The notes: generated by a model from the letters alone, not told the origin. A DNA stretch of 64,000 bases from Stenotrophomonas terrae (GCF_001431465.1 NZ_LDJJ01000007.1:46957-110956); one strand, 5' to 3'. Numbered from the stretch's first letter, positions 51,206-62,431 are shown. Numbers and translations are program-made.

Positions 51206-53206
51206 TCAGCCTGCGTCCGACTGCACCACCGGCGCATCGGTGCCGCGACGCGACGGCAGGCCACGCGCGGACATGTCCACGCCCAGATAGCGCTGCATCA
51301 GGTCCTGCACGATCGGGCTCTTGTCGGTCAGGCCTTCAATCGACTTGCCCAGCGACACCGCCTTGATCAGGTTCTCGAACATGCCACCGTCGCCGCCAAC
51401 CATGTCGATCTTGGCGTTGCGCAGCGCGCTGGCAATGACCTCGGCGTTTTCCTTGGTCACTTCCTTGCCGGCATCGATGGTGGCCAATGCCTGGCGCAGA
51501 CCGGTTTCCAGGGTCATGCGGAATTCCTCATGGCCGCGGGCAGTGTCGCCCAGCGAATCGATGGCCTGGAACTTGCGGGTCAAACCATCCGCCTCGGCAA
51601 ACAGCTTCTTCTCGATGACCGTGGCTTCGGCCACGCCCAACGTTTCGGTGGCAGAAGCCTTGGCACGGCCCATCTGCTCCTCGCCCTGGGCGCGCGCAGC
51701 CAGCTGCTCGGCCAATACCTTGGCTTCGGCGGTGCCCTGCTTCAGGTTGGCATCGGCCATTGCATCGACCACACGGGCTTCGGCAATACCGACCTTTTCG
51801 ATCGCCAGCGCACCGGCTTCCTTGACCTGCGCATCGGCCAGGCCGGGCGCCGCACGCTCGGCACGCAGACCTTCGGCCAGCGCCTTCTTGGCTTCGGCCT
51901 GCTTGCCGGCGGCATCGAACTCGGCCTGTGCCAGCGTGGTGATCTCCACCGCACGGTGCTTGGCCGCCGCTTCGCTGGCCTCGGCTTCCTTGACCTGCTT
52001 GAGCATGGCTTCCTGTGCCTCGGCTTCGGCTTCCAGGATGGCGACCTGCTTGAGGCGGTCGGCCTCGGACACCTGCCGCACTTCCTTGATCCGCTCTTCT
52101 TCCTGCGCCACGGTCTTGTCGATGGAAATGCGCTCGCGGGTGATGTTGGCCACATCCATCCGGCCCTGCTCGACCACCTTGTCACGCTCCACGCCCTGCA
52201 GCTGCACTTCGCGATCCGTGGTGACCTGCTCCAGCTGGCGCGCACGCGTGACCCGCTCTATTTCGATGGCAACGGCACGCTGGCGGTTCTGCTCGGCCAC
52301 TTCCACTTCACGCAGGCGGTTCTGGTCGCGGATGTCGATCAGCTGCTGCGCTTCGATGCGCGCGTTCTCGGAAAGCTGACGCTGTTCTTCCTGCACCTTC
52401 AGGGTTTCAGCCTGTTCGCGGGCACGGATGGTATCCACCTCGCGGCGCTGGCGGGCTTCAGCCTCGGCCTGCTGGCGTTCCAGCGCCAGCGTGGCTTCCT
52501 TGGCTTCGACGTTCTTCTTGGTGATGGCCAGGCGCTCGTTCTGCGCCAGTTCGTTGGTGATCACGTTCTGCGCGGCGGTCAGTTCGGTGATCTTGCGGAT
52601 GCCTTCGGCATCAAGAATATTGCTTGGATCCAGCAGCGACTTGGGGGTCTGCTCCAGGTAATCGATGGCCACGTCTTCCAGCGCATAGCCATTGAGGTCA
52701 TTGCCGATCACCGCGATGATCTCGTCGCGGAATTCCTGGCGCTTTTCGAACAACTGGGTGAAATCGAACTTCTTGCCAACGGTCTTCAGTGCTTCGGAGA
52801 ACTTGGCATTGAACAGGTCATCCACCGCGTTCTTGTCCGAGGCACGGTCGGCGCCAATGGCCTTGGCCACGCGCAGCACGTCGGCCTGGGTTTCATTGAC
52901 CCGCAGATAGAAGGCCACGGCGATGTCCGCACGCATGTTGTCGCGGCAGATCAGGCCTTCCTTGCCACGGCGGTCCACCTGCAGGGTGATCAGGCTGATC
53001 TTCATATGCTCGGCGCGGTACAGCACCGGGATGATCAGCGCACCGGTGAAGTGGACCTTGGGCTGCGCACTCATGTCGTTGACGATCAGCGCAGTGCCCT
53101 GATCGACCTTTTTATAGAACGCCTTGAACAAACCGGCCAGGCCAAGGAAAAAAACCAGCAGGGCAACTACCCCGATAATAAAAGGGGCCAGCGCAGCAGT
53201 ACTCAT
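51206..53206 (-). CDS. Flotillin / SPFH-family protein, YqiK-like
   Basis: A 666-residue membrane-microdomain scaffold. One N-terminal transmembrane helix (about 8-29) leads to an SPFH/band 7 domain (about 35-230, VDQGTALIVNDMSAQPKVHFTG). A coiled coil rich in Glu-Ala repeats follows (230-560), and then a flotillin C-terminal region (VIASALRNAKIDMVGGDGGMFENL). It is longer than E. coli YqiK. Its ATG shares one base with the stop of the NfeD-like gene and has AAGGAG upstream. NfeD-like plus flotillin is the conserved two-gene core (YqiJ-YqiK, YuaF-FloT). Here it is extended by the AAA ATPase and TelA-like genes. Confidence 0.92.
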   Translation of the reverse strand: MSTAALAPFIIGVVALLVFFLGLAGLFKAFYKKVDQGTALIVNDMSAQPKVHFTGALIIPVLYRAEHMKISLITLQVDRRGKEGLICRDNMRADIAVAFYLRVNETQADVLRVAKAIGADRASDKNAVDDLFNAKFSEALKTVGKKFDFTQLFEKRQEFRDEIIAVIGNDLNGYALEDVAIDYLEQTPKSLLDPSNILDAEGIRKITELTAAQNVITNELAQNERLAITKKNVEAKEATLALERQQAEAEARQRREVDTIRAREQAETLKVQEEQRQLSENARIEAQQLIDIRDQNRLREVEVAEQNRQRAVAIEIERVTRARQLEQVTTDREVQLQGVERDKVVEQGRMDVANITRERISIDKTVAQEEERIKEVRQVSEADRLKQVAILEAEAEAQEAMLKQVKEAEASEAAAKHRAVEITTLAQAEFDAAGKQAEAKKALAEGLRAERAAPGLADAQVKEAGALAIEKVGIAEARVVDAMADANLKQGTAEAKVLAEQLAARAQGEEQMGRAKASATETLGVAEATVIEKKLFAEADGLTRKFQAIDSLGDTARGHEEFRMTLETGLRQALATIDAGKEVTKENAEVIASALRNAKIDMVGGDGGMFENLIKAVSLGKSIEGLTDKSPIVQDLMQRYLGVDMSARGLPSRRGTDAPVVQSDAG

Positions 53207-53898
53207 CAGTGGATCTCCTTGTCGCCTGATACATCAGAGGGAAAAACGTCCAGACCCGGCAGGTCGCTGTCGGCGACCACCAGGTAGTGATTCTTGTCGT
53301 GCAGGTATTCCACCAACCTTACTCGTTGGCCGCGCACAAGCCGGCTGCCATCACGCATGCGCACATGCAGGATCAAGCCGGCGCCGCCGTCATCAAAGCT
53401 CGCATAGCCCTGCTCGGCGGTGACTTCCGGCGAGGTGATCTGCGCCACCCGGCCGAGAATGGATTCCTGGGCCACCGGGCGCAGCTTGAGCAGCAACCGG
53501 CGAATCGGCCGCAATACCCAGGCCGAGACCACCGCACCGGGAACCAACGCCGCAACCGCCACCGCACTGCCGATGCCCCAACGCAATACGGCCGGCAAGG
53601 ACTGCAGGAAAAAGAGTTGCACCAGATAGGTGATGGTCCAGCCGAAGAAGGCCAGCAGCAGCACCACCAGCATGGTCGGCGCACCGCCGAGCCCGAGCCG
53701 GGCAAACATCGCGGAGATACCGCTGGCACCGTGCTCGCCGCCATGGGAATGAAAATCGGCCCCATCGCCACTGCCGATGCCGCCGTCTTCGTCAATAATG
53801 CCAGTGGCGGCAAGCATCCAGTAGATGACCGCAAAGCAAAGCACGACGCTGTAAGGCAACGTCGGAAACGATAGCGCTACTTCCAGAAACTCCGCCAT
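53206..53898 (-). CDS. NfeD/YqiJ-like membrane protein with OB-fold
   Basis: A 230-residue inner-membrane protein. Hydrophobic segments lie at about 10-30, 74-95 and 102-125. The C-terminal part (about 140-215) is a beta-rich, soluble OB-like domain (GRVAQITSPEVTAEQGYASF...RLVRGQRVRLVEY) typical of NfeD/YqiJ partners of flotillins. A Gly/His stretch (HSHGGEHG) lies in the first loop. I choose ATG 53898, eight bases after AAGGA; a GTG two codons upstream is open. It is the first gene of the operon that ends with the TelA-like gene. Confidence 0.85.
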   Translation of the reverse strand: MAEFLEVALSFPTLPYSVVLCFAVIYWMLAATGIIDEDGGIGSGDGADFHSHGGEHGASGISAMFARLGLGGAPTMLVVLLLAFFGWTITYLVQLFFLQSLPAVLRWGIGSAVAVAALVPGAVVSAWVLRPIRRLLLKLRPVAQESILGRVAQITSPEVTAEQGYASFDDGGAGLILHVRMRDGSRLVRGQRVRLVEYLHDKNHYLVVADSDLPGLDVFPSDVSGDKEIH

Positions 53899-54009
53899 GC
53901 ACACTTTCCTTGTGGCGCCCAGCTGCCTTTGCGGGATCCGCCCCAGCCCTGAGGCCGGTGCAGTTACACCCCCGACCCGCAGGCATCCGTGCTTGTCGCC
54001 GAGATCCCC

Positions 54010-54015
54010 ATCATA
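54010..54015 (-). promoter_or_regulatory. Possible -10 box for the NfeD-like/flotillin/AAA/TelA operon
   Basis: TATGAT on the minus strand, about 112 bases before the first start codon of the operon. No good -35 lies at 16-18 bases, so an activator or another sigma factor may be needed. The 217-base spacer (53899-54115) to trpF holds no ORF. Confidence 0.3.
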
Positions 54016-54115
54016 AGGGAATCAGCCATGACATGACCGGCCGGCAACGTCCCAAATAGTGCCGCGCGTCGCGCTGACAGCGTCTGCAACGCGCAAATAC
54101 GACGAACAGGCGTAT

Positions 54116-54775
54116 TCAGTCCTGCTCCGGCTGGGTATCGGCGCGACGCACCTCTTCCACGAACTGGCGCATCTTGTAGCCGTCCTTGAGCCCGGGCGCC
54201 GCCTCGATGCCACTGGACACATCCACGCCCCAGGGCTGGGTGGCCAGAATAGCGTCGTGCACATTTTCCGGGCGGATACCGCCGGCCAATAGATAGGGAC
54301 GGTGTACGCCGGGCGGAATCTGCGACCAGTCGAAGGCCACGCCGGTACCGCCACTGCCCCCGGCCACATGGCTGTCGAACAGAAAACCGGCGGCATGCGG
54401 GTACATCTGCTGCAAACCACGCGCGGTGACCTCGGTGCGCCCGCCCATCGCGATCGCCTTCAGATAAGGCATGTTGAAACTGCGGCAGAACGCATCGTCC
54501 TCGTCGCCATGGAACTGCAGCAGGGTCGGCCGCACCGCGCGCAACACCTCACGCACTTCCTCGCGATTGTTCTGCTGGAACAAGGCCACAACCTCGACCA
54601 TGGGTGGAATTGCCTGACGCATCGCTCGCGCCTCGGAGGGCGCCACCCGGCGCGCACTGCCTTTGGCAAAGATGAAACCAATGGCATCCACGCCCAACTC
54701 GCTGGCAAGACGGATGTCACCAGCACGGGTCATGCCGCAGAACTTGATGCGGGTACGAAACAGCGTACGGCTCAC
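54116..54775 (-). CDS. trpF: Phosphoribosylanthranilate isomerase
   Basis: TrpF catalyses the third step of tryptophan synthesis from chorismate. The 219-residue protein has the catalytic cysteine in RIKFCGMTR near its start and the aspartate in [15 protein letters not shown] (about 130). [10 protein letters not shown] and GVDVSSGIE bind the phosphate. The start is GTG 54775, which overlaps the truA stop as GTGA. In many gammaproteobacteria accD or trpBA follow trpF; here 10 kb of other genes lies between. Confidence 0.96.
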   Translation of the reverse strand: MSRTLFRTRIKFCGMTRAGDIRLASELGVDAIGFIFAKGSARRVAPSEARAMRQAIPPMVEVVALFQQNNREEVREVLRAVRPTLLQFHGDEDDAFCRSFNMPYLKAIAMGGRTEVTARGLQQMYPHAAGFLFDSHVAGGSGGTGVAFDWSQIPPGVHRPYLLAGGIRPENVHDAILATQPWGVDVSSGIEAAPGLKDGYKMRQFVEEVRRADTQPEQD

Positions 54776-55545
54776 AGTGTCACCTCGTCCGGCAGTTTCC
54801 AGCTGCAAGCATACAGCGGACCGACGAATACCAGACCCTGCGGCGGCGCAGTTGGACCGGCCAGATTGCGATCACGACCTGCCAGCAACTCCCCGATCCA
54901 GCTTTCAGGCTTCTCCCCCGCTCCCACCATCAGCAGCGAGCCAACGATGTTGCGCACCATGTGATGCAGGAAGGCATTGGCCTGGACCTCGACCTCGACC
55001 ACCTCGCCCTGCCGATGGACGGCAATGGACTGCAGCTCGCGGCGCGCATGCAGGGCCTGGCACTGTGCACTGCGGAAGGCACCGAAGTCGTTTTCGCCCA
55101 GCAGGGCCTGCGCGGCCCGGTGCATCGCATCGGCATCCAGCGGACGCCGCTCCCAGCTCAGGATCTGCCGGTACAGCGCCGGCCGCACCTGGCGGTTGAG
55201 GATGCGATAGCGATAGCGCCGTGCCTTGGCCGAAAACCGGGCATGGAAATCGTCAACCACCGGCACACACCAGCGTACGCAGACCGAGGGAGGCAGCCGC
55301 GTGGTGGTGCCCAGCACCCAGCCGCGCGGGCTACGCTCAACATCACTGTCAAAGTGCACCACCTGGCATTCGCCGTGAACGCCAGCGTCGGTACGCCCTG
55401 CGCAGACCACGCTGATCGGGGCGTCGGCTACCGAGGACAATGCGTCCTGCAAGGTAGCCTGGACACTGGCGCAGCCGCTCTCACCGAGCTGCTGCCAGCC
55501 CTTGAACTCGCTGCCGTCGTATTCCACGCCCAGCGCGTAACGCAT
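54772..55545 (-). CDS. truA: tRNA pseudouridine(38-40) synthase
   Basis: TruA modifies positions 38-40 in the anticodon stem-loop of many tRNAs. The 257-residue protein shows the catalytic aspartate in [19 protein letters not shown] (about 54), the start [18 protein letters not shown] and [16 protein letters not shown] near residue 195. ATG 55545 has AGAGGT upstream; the frame is open to 55590 without support. It is coupled to trpF and follows a VOC-family gene. Confidence 0.97.
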   Translation of the reverse strand: MRYALGVEYDGSEFKGWQQLGESGCASVQATLQDALSSVADAPISVVCAGRTDAGVHGECQVVHFDSDVERSPRGWVLGTTTRLPPSVCVRWCVPVVDDFHARFSAKARRYRYRILNRQVRPALYRQILSWERRPLDADAMHRAAQALLGENDFGAFRSAQCQALHARRELQSIAVHRQGEVVEVEVQANAFLHHMVRNIVGSLLMVGAGEKPESWIGELLAGRDRNLAGPTAPPQGLVFVGPLYACSWKLPDEVTL

Positions 55546-55590
55546 GTTTGAACCTCTTGGTTTGTGGGTGCCGCTGAGTCCGTCAACCAC

Positions 55591-55965
55591 TCAGTCGTGG
55601 TCGCGCTCGGACCATACGGCCAGTTCATTGCCACCGGGCTCGATGAACTGGAAGCGGCGACCACCGGGGAAGCTGAAGATCGGCTTGATCACGTCGCCGC
55701 CATTTGCGGCAACCACGGCAAGCACAGGCTCCAGCTGTGCGGCATACAACACGATCAACGGTGCGCCAGCGCTTGCGGTCAGCGGCGTAGCACGGAAGAA
55801 CCCGCCCTGCAGCTCACCATCGTCAAACGCGGTGTAGTCGGGGCCATAGTCTTCAAACTGCCAGCCAAAGACCTGCTCGAAGAACCGGCGGCTGGCCGCA
55901 GGGTCACGCGAGGCGAATTCCACATAGTCGATCCGGCGCTCACGCTTCATCTTCGCAGTCTCCAT
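55591..55965 (-). CDS. VOC-superfamily (glyoxalase-like) protein
   Basis: A 119-124 residue protein of the vicinal-oxygen-chelate fold: RIDYVEFASRDPAASRRFFEQVFGW is the first beta-alpha-beta unit and FQFIEPGGNELAVW the last. Candidate metal ligands are the glutamates in YVEFA and FIEPGGNE. The substrate is unknown. The frame begins at 55965, sharing one base with the fimV stop (TGATG), but ATG 55950 has a better GGAG site. It lies between fimV and truA, which are neighbours in Pseudomonas. Confidence 0.85.
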   Translation of the reverse strand: METAKMKRERRIDYVEFASRDPAASRRFFEQVFGWQFEDYGPDYTAFDDGELQGGFFRATPLTASAGAPLIVLYAAQLEPVLAVVAANGGDVIKPIFSFPGGRRFQFIEPGGNELAVWSERDHD

Positions 55966-57845
55966 CAGGCCATGCGGCCAAGTAGTTCCAGTGCTTCGTT
56001 GCGCGCCAGCGGATCTGCGCTGGCGGCCACTTCATTGAGCAGGGTGCGCGCGGTTTCGGCATCACCCAGGTCCAGGTAGGCAATGGCCAGTTCCAGCCGC
56101 TCGCGGCCGGCGGGCGCCGGATTCAACGGGGTAACTGCGGCCATGTCACCGGCCAACCAGCTGGCCTCTTCCGCTGCGGCCGGCTCAGGCCTTGCTACGG
56201 TCGGCTCGGGCACAACAGTGTTCTGACGCGACGCTTCGAACAACAGCACCGGCTTGTGCTCGACCTTGGGCGCGACAACCGGGACGACCGGTTCGACACG
56301 TGGCGGCGGGCTGGCCTTGAGCCAGGCCGGCATCGGTTCTTCATAGGCTTGCGGCGGCGGCTCGGGCGCCATGTCTTCCGCCAGGGCATGTGGTTCGACC
56401 AGCTCGGCGACTTCCTCAGCGGCCTCGGTCTCCCACGGCGCCTGCACGGCTGGAGCGCCCATCACCGGCATCGTCGCGGCGAGATTTTCCGCCACCGAAT
56501 CGCTGCGCGGTGCCGGCGGCAACGGCTTGCGGCGGCGGCTCAGCCACCAGCCAAGCGCGCCCAGCAGCACCAGCGCCAAACCCAGCCACACCCAGCCAAA
56601 CGAGCCTGCGCCATCGCGCTTGGCCGCCTCGCCCAGCCGCTGCTGGGCAGCAGCCAGGTCCGAATCCTTCATCGCAATCAGCGTCTGCTGTTGCTTCTGC
56701 AGCTTTTCCAGTTCGCCAACGCGATCGCGCAGCTCCTGCAGTTCCGCATCACGCGTGGCCAGTTCTTCCTTGGCTTGCTGCAGCTGTTCGTTGGCCAACA
56801 TGTCACCCTCGCCACCGGCATCGAGGCCGGTCGTCATTCCTGCGGTCTGTTGCGCACCGGCCACGGCCGGGGCGATTTCCAAGCGTGCGCCACTTGCGCC
56901 TGCCTCGATTGCGGCCGGGCGTGCGGCTGCGGCAGGCGCAGCTGCTGCCGCATCCGCCACCGCCGGCTGCGGAATCGGCGCGCGAGCCTGCCGCCACTGT
57001 GCGGTCTGGTCACGCACGATGGCGCGCGCCTCGGCGGCATCTACCCGTGCCAGTTCTTCCTGCGCCGGCGTACGCAGCACCGCGCCCTGCTTGAGCAGAT
57101 TGATGTTGCCGCGGATGAAGGCGTCCGGATTGGCGCGCATCAGCGCGACCATGGTCTGGTTCAACGAGGCACCACTGTCACGCGACAACTCACGGGCAAT
57201 CTGCGACAGGCTCTGCCCGCGTTGTACCGGCGCCAGCTGGCCGTCAGCCTGCATCACCGGCGCGGAGCGTGGCGCCGACGCTACCGGCGCCGGTTGTGCC
57301 GCTGCCGGCGCTGCACGCGGTACAGCCGCTGGCGGCGCTTCTGGCAGTTGTTCGGGTAGTTGTTCGGGCTGCTGTTGCGGCTCGCGCACGATCAGATTGG
57401 ACTGTGCCGCGGCCGGCGCTTCGATCATCGGCTCGGCGACCACGGTTGCGGCCTCCGGCGCGGCAACCAAGGCGGAGTACTCACGCACCAGGCGGCCCTG
57501 GCCCCAATCCACTTCGATCAGGAAGCCCACCGACGCCACCTGCACCGGCTGTGCGCTGGTGACACGGATCACTGCGCGCCCATCGCGGTCCTGCGCAAAC
57601 TGGAATTGCAGTTCTCCGACCAGCCCAGTCGGTGCCGCCAAGCCAACACGTTCGAAGGTAGCCGCCGAGGCCAGACCGGCCTTGGCATTGTCCAATTCGC
57701 CCGGATCACTGGTGATGACCGGAATCTCAGCCAACAACGGCTGGCCCGGCTTGGACAGGACGCGGATATTGCCCAGCCCCAATGCCATCGCTGCGCTACT
57801 GAACAGCGCCAGGCCGAGGACCAGCACGCCTTGTATTGAGCGCAT
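55965..57845 (-). CDS. fimV: FimV/HubP-family polar pilus assembly protein
   Basis: FimV-type proteins organise the cell pole and are needed for type IV pilus function. The 626-residue protein has a signal peptide (MRSIQGVLVLGLALFSSAAMA). The FimV N-terminal domain follows (LGNIRVLSKPGQPLLAEIPV) and then a Pro/Ala/Gln-rich linker. A LysM-like peptidoglycan-binding domain lies at about 200-260, a coiled coil near 350-400, one transmembrane helix at 414-433 and an acidic cytoplasmic part. The FimV C-terminal motif (LDLGDAETARTLLNEVA) closes the protein. I chose ATG 57845 over 57869 because it gives a normal signal peptide and has AGGGGC upstream. It follows asd as in Pseudomonas. Confidence 0.93.
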   Translation of the reverse strand: MRSIQGVLVLGLALFSSAAMALGLGNIRVLSKPGQPLLAEIPVITSDPGELDNAKAGLASAATFERVGLAAPTGLVGELQFQFAQDRDGRAVIRVTSAQPVQVASVGFLIEVDWGQGRLVREYSALVAAPEAATVVAEPMIEAPAAAQSNLIVREPQQQPEQLPEQLPEAPPAAVPRAAPAAAQPAPVASAPRSAPVMQADGQLAPVQRGQSLSQIARELSRDSGASLNQTMVALMRANPDAFIRGNINLLKQGAVLRTPAQEELARVDAAEARAIVRDQTAQWRQARAPIPQPAVADAAAAAPAAAARPAAIEAGASGARLEIAPAVAGAQQTAGMTTGLDAGGEGDMLANEQLQQAKEELATRDAELQELRDRVGELEKLQKQQQTLIAMKDSDLAAAQQRLGEAAKRDGAGSFGWVWLGLALVLLGALGWWLSRRRKPLPPAPRSDSVAENLAATMPVMGAPAVQAPWETEAAEEVAELVEPHALAEDMAPEPPPQAYEEPMPAWLKASPPPRVEPVVPVVAPKVEHKPVLLFEASRQNTVVPEPTVARPEPAAAEEASWLAGDMAAVTPLNPAPAGRERLELAIAYLDLGDAETARTLLNEVAASADPLARNEALELLGRMA

Positions 57846-57926
57846 CGCGCCCCTGCCCCATAGATTCATGGCGGCCAATATAACGGCTGGCCCGGCTTTC
57901 GAATACCGCTGTACCGCCCAGATGCG

Positions 57927-57953
57927 ACGACGCCGGCATCAAGCCGGCGTCGT
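57927..57953. other. Strong hairpin between asd and fimV
   Basis: Perfect 11-pair stem ACGACGCCGGC/GCCGGCGTCGT with a five-base loop, nine bases past the asd stop. Without a T-run it is probably an mRNA stability or partial termination element. Confidence 0.6.
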
Positions 57954-57961
57954 GGGGAGCA

Positions 57962-58987
<1,026 letters not shown>

Positions 58988-59070
58988 GGAGATACTCGAA
59001 AGAATAAGAGGGGGGAGACACACATCGAGCCAGGTTCGGGGAACCTCCAGCACACGGCCTGGGAGGCTCC

Positions 59071-60123
59071 CTATCGTTTTTTGTCACCAATTTTCTTGCC
59101 GGCCGCGGCAATGCGCGCGGTGCCATTGCCGAGCAGCTCGGCATTGATGGCGTTGGCCGGCTTGCCGGCATCCGGGCCAATGCCCAGGCCGGCCAGCAGG
59201 TTGTCCACCGCCACCTGCACCATCGCCCGGCGCGTGGCCAGCGAGGCACTGCCGATATGCGGGGTCAGCACGATATTGCACAGGGCCAGCAGCTCCGGGC
59301 GCACGTTCGGCTCGTTCTCGTACACGTCCAGTGCGGCCGATGCCAGCCGGCCATGGGCCAACGCGTCGGCCAGCGCCAGCTCATCGACGATGCCGCCACG
59401 GGCGATATTCACCAGCGTCGCGCTCGGCTTCATCTGTGCCAGCGCGGCGGCGTTGATGATGTGGTGATTCTGCGCGGTATACGGCAATACCAGCACCAGG
59501 TGATCGACGTTGGCCAGCAGTTCGTCGAAGCCGACGTAACGGGCACCAACCGCCTGCTCCTGCTCGGCGGGCAGCTGCGAACGGTTGTGGTACAGCACCT
59601 TCATGCCGAAGCCATGGTGGCCACGGCGGGCGATTGCCTGGCCGATGCGGCCCATGCCCAGGATGCCCAGGGTGCTGCCATGCAGATCGGCACCGAGCAT
59701 GGTGGTGAACGACCACTGCCCCCAGTTGCCATCGCGCAGCCAACGATCGGATTCGACGATGCGGCGTGCGGCCGCCATCAACAACGAGAAGCCGAGGTCA
59801 GCGGTGGTTTCGGTCAGTACATCGGGGGTGTTGCTGGCAAGAATGCCGGCCGCGCTCAGCGCACCGATATCCAGATTGTTATAGCCGACGCCGACATTGG
59901 CGATCATCTTCAAGGCCGGCGCATTGGCGATTTCCGCAGCGCCGATACGGTCGTTGAGGGTGACCAGCGCGCCATCGACATCGGCCAGCTGCGCGGCAAG
60001 CTCGGCCGCGCTGTGGGCGCTGACCTGTTCGGTGGCAACCACGTCGCAGTACGCCGCCAACTGCGCGACGGTATCGTCGAACAGGGGCTGCGATACCCAG
60101 ACGCGGGGCCGCCGATCAGCCAT
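59071..60123 (-). CDS. D-isomer-specific 2-hydroxyacid dehydrogenase (GhrB-like)
   Basis: A 350-residue NAD(P)-dependent enzyme, probably a glyoxylate/hydroxypyruvate or 2-ketogluconate reductase. The Rossmann motif [13 protein letters not shown] lies at about 158-170. The catalytic residues are the arginine in [10 protein letters not shown], the glutamate in DVYENEPN and the histidine in LTPHIGSAS. The basic C-terminus (GKKIGDKKR) extends past the usual end. Its start overlaps the aroC stop by eight bases. Exact substrate cannot be assigned from sequence. Confidence 0.9.
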   Translation of the reverse strand: MADRRPRVWVSQPLFDDTVAQLAAYCDVVATEQVSAHSAAELAAQLADVDGALVTLNDRIGAAEIANAPALKMIANVGVGYNNLDIGALSAAGILASNTPDVLTETTADLGFSLLMAAARRIVESDRWLRDGNWGQWSFTTMLGADLHGSTLGILGMGRIGQAIARRGHHGFGMKVLYHNRSQLPAEQEQAVGARYVGFDELLANVDHLVLVLPYTAQNHHIINAAALAQMKPSATLVNIARGGIVDELALADALAHGRLASAALDVYENEPNVRPELLALCNIVLTPHIGSASLATRRAMVQVAVDNLLAGLGIGPDAGKPANAINAELLGNGTARIAAAGKKIGDKKR

Positions 60124-61213
60124 CGAGCTGACCGGGAATACGCGGGCTCATTTCGCCAACATCGCCGCACTGGGCGCGGTGGCGCATGGCCTGGTCCATC
60201 AGCACCAGGGCCAGCATCGCCTCGGCGATGGGGGTGGCGCGGATGCCGACACAGGGATCGTGTCGACCGGTGGTGATCACATCGACCGCGTTGCCGGCGG
60301 TATCCACCGTGGCACCGGGCAGGCGCAGGCTGGAGGTGGGCTTCAGCACCATGGCCGCGACGATCTGCTGACCGGTGGAAATACCACCGAGGATGCCGCC
60401 GGCATGGTTGGACTGGAAACCCTGCAGGGTGATCAGGTCACGGTGCTCGGTGCCCTTCTGCGCGGCGCTGGCAAAACCGTCACCAATCTCCACACCCTTG
60501 ACCGCATTGATGCTCATCAGCGCGGCGGCAATATCGCCATCGAGCTTGCCGTAGATCGGCTCGCCCCAACCCGGCGGCACACCATCGGCAACCACGGTCA
60601 CGCGCGCACCGACCGAATCACCGGACTTGCGCAGCGCATCCATATACGTTTCCAACGCCGGCACCTGGCTGGCATCGGGCCAGAAGAAAGGATTCTCTTC
60701 GACCGCGCTCCAGTCAAAACCGGCCGGGGTGATTTCGCCCAGCTGCGACAGGTAACCGCGCACGGTCACGCCGTAACGCTGCTGCAGCCACTTCTTGGCG
60801 ACGACGCCGGCAGCCACGCGCATGGTGGTTTCGCGCGCCGAGGAACGGCCACCGCCGCGCGGATCGCGGATGCCGTACTTCTGCCAGTAGCTGTAGTCGG
60901 CATGGCCCGGGCGGAACTGCTGGGCGATGTTGCTGTAGTCCTTGCTGCGCTGATCGGTGTTGCGGATCAGCAGCGCGATCGGCGTGCCGGTGGTGCGGCC
61001 TTCGTACACACCGGACAGGATCTCGACCTCGTCGGCCTCGCGGCGGGCCGAAGTGTGACGGCTCTTGCCGGTGGCGCGGCGCTGCAGGTCGTGGGCGAAT
61101 TCTTCGGGCGAGATTTCCAGGCCGGGCGGACACCCATCGATCACGCAGCCGATAGCCGGCCCGTGGGATTCACCGAAGGTGGTGACGCGAAGGAGTTGTC
61201 CGAATGTATTCAA
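60116..61213 (-). CDS. aroC: Chorismate synthase
   Basis: AroC forms chorismate, the last common precursor of aromatic amino acids, using reduced FMN. The 365-residue protein carries all three family signatures: [36 protein letters not shown] and [18 protein letters not shown]. The start appears to be TTG at 61213, since no ATG or GTG exists in frame upstream and the motif begins at residue 14. AAGAG lies ten bases before it. It sits 74 bases after prmB. Confidence 0.95.
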   Translation of the reverse strand: MNTFGQLLRVTTFGESHGPAIGCVIDGCPPGLEISPEEFAHDLQRRATGKSRHTSARREADEVEILSGVYEGRTTGTPIALLIRNTDQRSKDYSNIAQQFRPGHADYSYWQKYGIRDPRGGGRSSARETTMRVAAGVVAKKWLQQRYGVTVRGYLSQLGEITPAGFDWSAVEENPFFWPDASQVPALETYMDALRKSGDSVGARVTVVADGVPPGWGEPIYGKLDGDIAAALMSINAVKGVEIGDGFASAAQKGTEHRDLITLQGFQSNHAGGILGGISTGQQIVAAMVLKPTSSLRLPGATVDTAGNAVDVITTGRHDPCVGIRATPIAEAMLALVLMDQAMRHRAQCGDVGEMSPRIPGQLDG

Positions 61214-61287
61214 TGCCGTTGTGCTCTTGCGGTTGCGCTGGCCGTTGCCGTCACCCTGCCCGGGCGGAGTGACGGCACAAGCGTGAG

Positions 61288-62217
61288 TCAGGGACGTGCG
61301 GCAGCCAACTCGGCGATGCGCGCATGGTGTGCACGCAGCTCGGCCGCTTCGACAGCGAAGATACCCATCTGCCCGACCTTGAACTCGATCCAGGACATAT
61401 AGACCTCCGGCAGCAGCTTGATCAGGTGCTGTTCGGAATCGCCCACTTCGCAGATCAGCAGGCCGTCTTCGGTCAAGTGGTCCGGCGCATCACGCAGGAT
61501 CTTCAACACCAGGTCCAGGCCGTCGTCGCCGGCACGCAGCGCCAGGTCCGGCTCGTGCTGGTATTCCTTCGGCAGCGCGTCGGTCTCGTCATTGGTGACG
61601 TACGGCGGGTTGGTGACGATCAGGTCGTAGACCCGGCCCTGCAGCCCGGCGAACAGGTCGCTCTTGACCAGCTCGACGTTGTGGGCGAGCAGGCGCTCCT
61701 TGTTCTCCACCGCCAGCGACAGCGCGGCGTCATTGACGTCGCTGCCGTCCACCTGCCAGTTCGGGTAGTAGTGGCCCATGGCGATGGCGATGCAGCCAGA
61801 GCCGGTGCACAGGTCCAGCGCGCGGGTGACATCGCGGCCGGCCAGCCACGGCTCGAAGCCATTGAGGATCAGCTCGGCGATCGGCGAACGCGGCACCAGC
61901 GCGCGGGCGTCGCTCTTGAAGCTCAAGCCCGCGAACCAGGCCTCACCGGTCAGGTAGGCCGCCGGCTGACGCTCATCGATGCGGCGCTGGAACAAGGCCA
62001 GCACCTGCTGCCGTTCTTCCAGCAGCACGCGCGCCGTGCCATAGGCTGGGCCGAGGTCCGGTGGCAGGTGCAGGCTGTGCAGGGTCAGCTGGGTCGCCTC
62101 GTCCAGGGCATTGTCATAGCTGTGGCCAAAGCTCAGGCCAGCAGCATTGAAACGGCTTGCGCCGTAGCGGATCAAATCGACGATCGTATGGAGTTCAGCG
62201 GCCGCTTCGGCAGTCAT
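61288..62217 (-). CDS. prmB: Ribosomal protein L3 glutamine methyltransferase
   Basis: PrmB methylates a glutamine of ribosomal protein L3. The 309-residue length equals that of E. coli PrmB. The SAM-binding [14 protein letters not shown] and the catalytic NPPYV motif with ESQ-like [10 protein letters not shown] downstream separate it from HemK by their context and the N-terminal domain ([15 protein letters not shown]). ATG 62217 is chosen over the frame open to 62328. A perfect TATAAT lies 31 bases upstream. Confidence 0.94.
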   Translation of the reverse strand: MTAEAAAELHTIVDLIRYGASRFNAAGLSFGHSYDNALDEATQLTLHSLHLPPDLGPAYGTARVLLEERQQVLALFQRRIDERQPAAYLTGEAWFAGLSFKSDARALVPRSPIAELILNGFEPWLAGRDVTRALDLCTGSGCIAIAMGHYYPNWQVDGSDVNDAALSLAVENKERLLAHNVELVKSDLFAGLQGRVYDLIVTNPPYVTNDETDALPKEYQHEPDLALRAGDDGLDLVLKILRDAPDHLTEDGLLICEVGDSEQHLIKLLPEVYMSWIEFKVGQMGIFAVEAAELRAHHARIAELAAARP

Positions 62218-62247
62218 GGCAATACGGAAATACTTGAAAGGTCTGCG

Positions 62248-62253
62248 ATTATA
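62248..62253 (-). promoter_or_regulatory. -10 box of the prmB-aroC promoter
   Basis: TATAAT on the minus strand, 31 bases before the prmB start. The -35 region at 17 bases is poor. It probably drives prmB, aroC and the dehydrogenase gene. Confidence 0.5.
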
Positions 62254-62431
62254 GGCACCTGACCGGTATATTGATTGTCCAGTTGCAGCCGAAACTTCGG
62301 CAATGGCCCGCAAACGGCGGCCAAACACCGGTCAAATTGGCGGGGTGTACGCCTGCAATCCCCTACACTCCGTATCCCGCCCACGGCTGACGCCCCGTCC
62401 AGCCGCAGTACCCGAACGGAAGCCAGCGCTC

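Noticed and set aside
57927..57953. Hairpin after asd as a Rho-independent terminator
   Set aside because: The stem is strong but no T-run follows on the minus strand, and fimV follows in the same direction.
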